In this document: positions 4,768-5,554 of the stretch, piece after piece
How positions within the stretch are numbered: the first letter of the stretch is position 1
Layout: every line of letters starts with the position of its first letter
Origin: Pseudomonadota bacterium
GTDB taxonomy: Bacteria > Pseudomonadota > Gammaproteobacteria > Burkholderiales > Thiobacillaceae
Reading direction: 5' to 3'
Assembly (NCBI GenBank): GCA_021847385.1
Contig: JAJZTV010000102.1
Coordinates: 1-5,554 of the forward strand
DNA: 5,554 bases
Program-made: the position numbers and the translations under genes
Notes under the pieces: generated by a model
Told to the model about the DNA's origin: nothing
The model's input: the letters and a program-made list of their open reading frames with translations, nothing else
The model's database searches: none

Positions 4768-5321
4768 TGCTGAGCGCCATCCTGGTCATGGCCCTAGGCG
4801 GCCTAGTACTCGGCGGCGTACTGGGCTGGGCCTCGATCCGCTATCGGGTCGAGGATGACCCGCTGGTGGAAAAGATCGACGCCATCCTGCCGCAGACCCA
4901 GTGTGGCCAATGCGGTTTCCCCGGCTGCAAACCGTATGCCGAGGCGATCTCCAAGGGCGAGGCCGACATCAACCGTTGCCCGCCCGGCGGCGAGGACGGC
5001 GTCAAGCGCCTGGCCGAACTGCTCGGCGTCGATCCGAAACCTTTGGGCGAAGGCCTGGAGCACAAGCCAAAAAGCGTGGCGGTGATCGACGAGAATCTAT
5101 GTATCGGCTGCACCCTGTGCATCCAGGCCTGCCCGGTCGATGCCATCGTCGGCGCCGCCAAGCAGATGCACGTCATCGTGGCCGAGCAATGCACCGGCTG
5201 CGAACTGTGCCTCCCGCCCTGCCCGGTCGAATGCATCCGCATGGAAGTGATCCACGAGGACGTGACGACCTGGAAATGGCGTTATCCGGTTCACTCCCTG
5301 CATCCCGCGAGGCCGCATTGA
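4767..5321 (+). CDS. rnfB: Rnf electron transport complex subunit B (ferredoxin-like)
   Basis: This is the iron-sulfur subunit that accepts or donates electrons for the Rnf complex on the cytoplasmic face. The 184 residues begin with one membrane anchor (about 2-22), followed by a 4Fe-4S motif of the RnfB type (C46, C49, C54, C71; [10 protein letters not shown]...CPPGG). Two classical 4Fe-4S ferredoxin motifs follow: C112-x2-C115-x2-C118-x3-C122 and C142-x2-C145-x2-C148-x3-C152. All cluster ligands are intact. The ATG at 4767 shares its A with the rnfA stop (TAATG), indicating coupled translation; the reading frame stays open further upstream, but only inside rnfA. The end overlaps the rnfC start by 4 bp if the TTG start is used. 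Confidence 0.96.
   Translation: MLSAILVMALGGLVLGGVLGWASIRYRVEDDPLVEKIDAILPQTQCGQCGFPGCKPYAEAISKGEADINRCPPGGEDGVKRLAELLGVDPKPLGEGLEHKPKSVAVIDENLCIGCTLCIQACPVDAIVGAAKQMHVIVAEQCTGCELCLPPCPVECIRMEVIHEDVTTWKWRYPVHSLHPARPH
5309..5312 (+). promoter_or_regulatory. Shine-Dalgarno supporting a TTG start of rnfC
   Basis: GAGG lies 5 nt before TTG 5318, which overlaps the rnfB stop as TTGA. An in-frame ATG at 5276 has only a poor SD-like CTGGA and would overlap rnfB by 46 bp. Confidence 0.5.
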
Positions 5322-5554
5322 ACGCGCGTACGCTCCACCCATTCCACGGCGGCGTCCACCCCGAGGAACACAAAACCGAATCGAACGGCCGGCCGATCGC
5401 CACGATGCCGCTGCTGCCGTGCTATGTCGTACCGCTGCGTCAGCACATCGGCAACCCGGCCGCGCCTACGGTCAAGGCTGGCGACAGCGTGCTTAAGGGG
5501 CAGATGATCGGCCAGGCCGAAGGCTATGTCTCCACGGCGGTGCATGCGCCGACC
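5318..5554 (+). CDS. rnfC: Rnf electron transport complex subunit C, N-terminal part (partial)
   Basis: The frame is open from TTG 5318 to the window edge, 79 codons, with no stop. RnfC is the peripheral subunit that binds FMN, NADH and further 4Fe-4S clusters. Only its N-terminal portion is here: [11 protein letters not shown] (9-19), then [20 protein letters not shown] and a barrel-sandwich-like [20 protein letters not shown]...VHAPT, all typical of RnfC. The FMN/NADH and cluster motifs lie beyond the window. The start is uncertain: TTG 5318 has a GAGG and a 4-bp overlap with rnfB, while in-frame ATG 5276 would add 14 residues ([14 protein letters not shown]) that do not look conserved. Confidence 0.92.
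   Translation, partial: MNARTLHPFHGGVHPEEHKTESNGRPIATMPLLPCYVVPLRQHIGNPAAPTVKAGDSVLKGQMIGQAEGYVSTAVHAPT

Noticed and set aside
4841..5242. Minus-strand open frame opposite rnfB
   Set aside because: Its Cys/His content mirrors the Cys codons of rnfB; no independent evidence of coding.

Overview
The window reads as chromosomal DNA from a GC-rich, Gram-negative proteobacterium, most likely gamma- or betaproteobacterial. The evidence is an rnfA-rnfB-rnfC cluster in proteobacterial order, a Kup-type K+ transporter C-terminus, a periplasmic protein with a Sec signal peptide, and an ECF sigma/anti-sigma pair. I see no rRNA, tRNA, CRISPR array or mobile element. Genus cannot be assigned from the sequence alone.

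Layout. Bases 1-168 are the 3' end of kup (+). It converges on a minus-strand operon (1495 down to 225) encoding an ECF sigma factor and, overlapping it by 4 bp, a membrane anti-sigma protein. The anti-sigma protein's outside-facing C-terminal domain looks like a DsrE/DsrF-type sulfur-carrier fold. The operon ends in a clear intrinsic terminator at about 176-207. A 205-bp divergent intergenic region (1496-1700) separates the sigma gene from a plus-strand gene (1701-2138) for a small secreted DsrE-like protein, which is followed by a strong terminator (2181-2230). Next come alanine dehydrogenase (2334-3449), a small tandem CDGSH iron-sulfur protein (3477-3716), a DUF2784-type membrane protein (3742-4122), and the start of an Rnf electron-transport operon: rnfA (4192-4767), rnfB (4767-5321) and the first 79 codons of rnfC (5318 to the window end).

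Most notable is the sigma / anti-sigma-DsrE / secreted DsrE module. The divergent intergenic region holds a perfect 11-bp inverted repeat (1567-1577 and 1601-1611). Each arm supplies a GGAATA -35 element of an ECF-type promoter, and each is followed after exactly 16 nt by a CGTCT(A/T) -10 element, one firing toward the sigma operon and one toward the secreted DsrE gene. This predicts that the sigma factor drives both its own operon and the secreted protein. The secreted protein resembles the periplasmic sensor domain of the anti-sigma factor, including a single Cys at the equivalent position. I infer a periplasmic thiol/sulfur-responsive circuit in which the secreted DsrE-like protein is the main output and perhaps a feedback partner of the sensor. 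The signal itself is unknown.

The right half is metabolic: NAD-dependent alanine/pyruvate interconversion, a 2Fe-2S CDGSH protein and the Rnf ion-translocating ferredoxin:NAD oxidoreductase. A near-consensus sigma-70 promoter (4140-4168) lies just ahead of rnfA.
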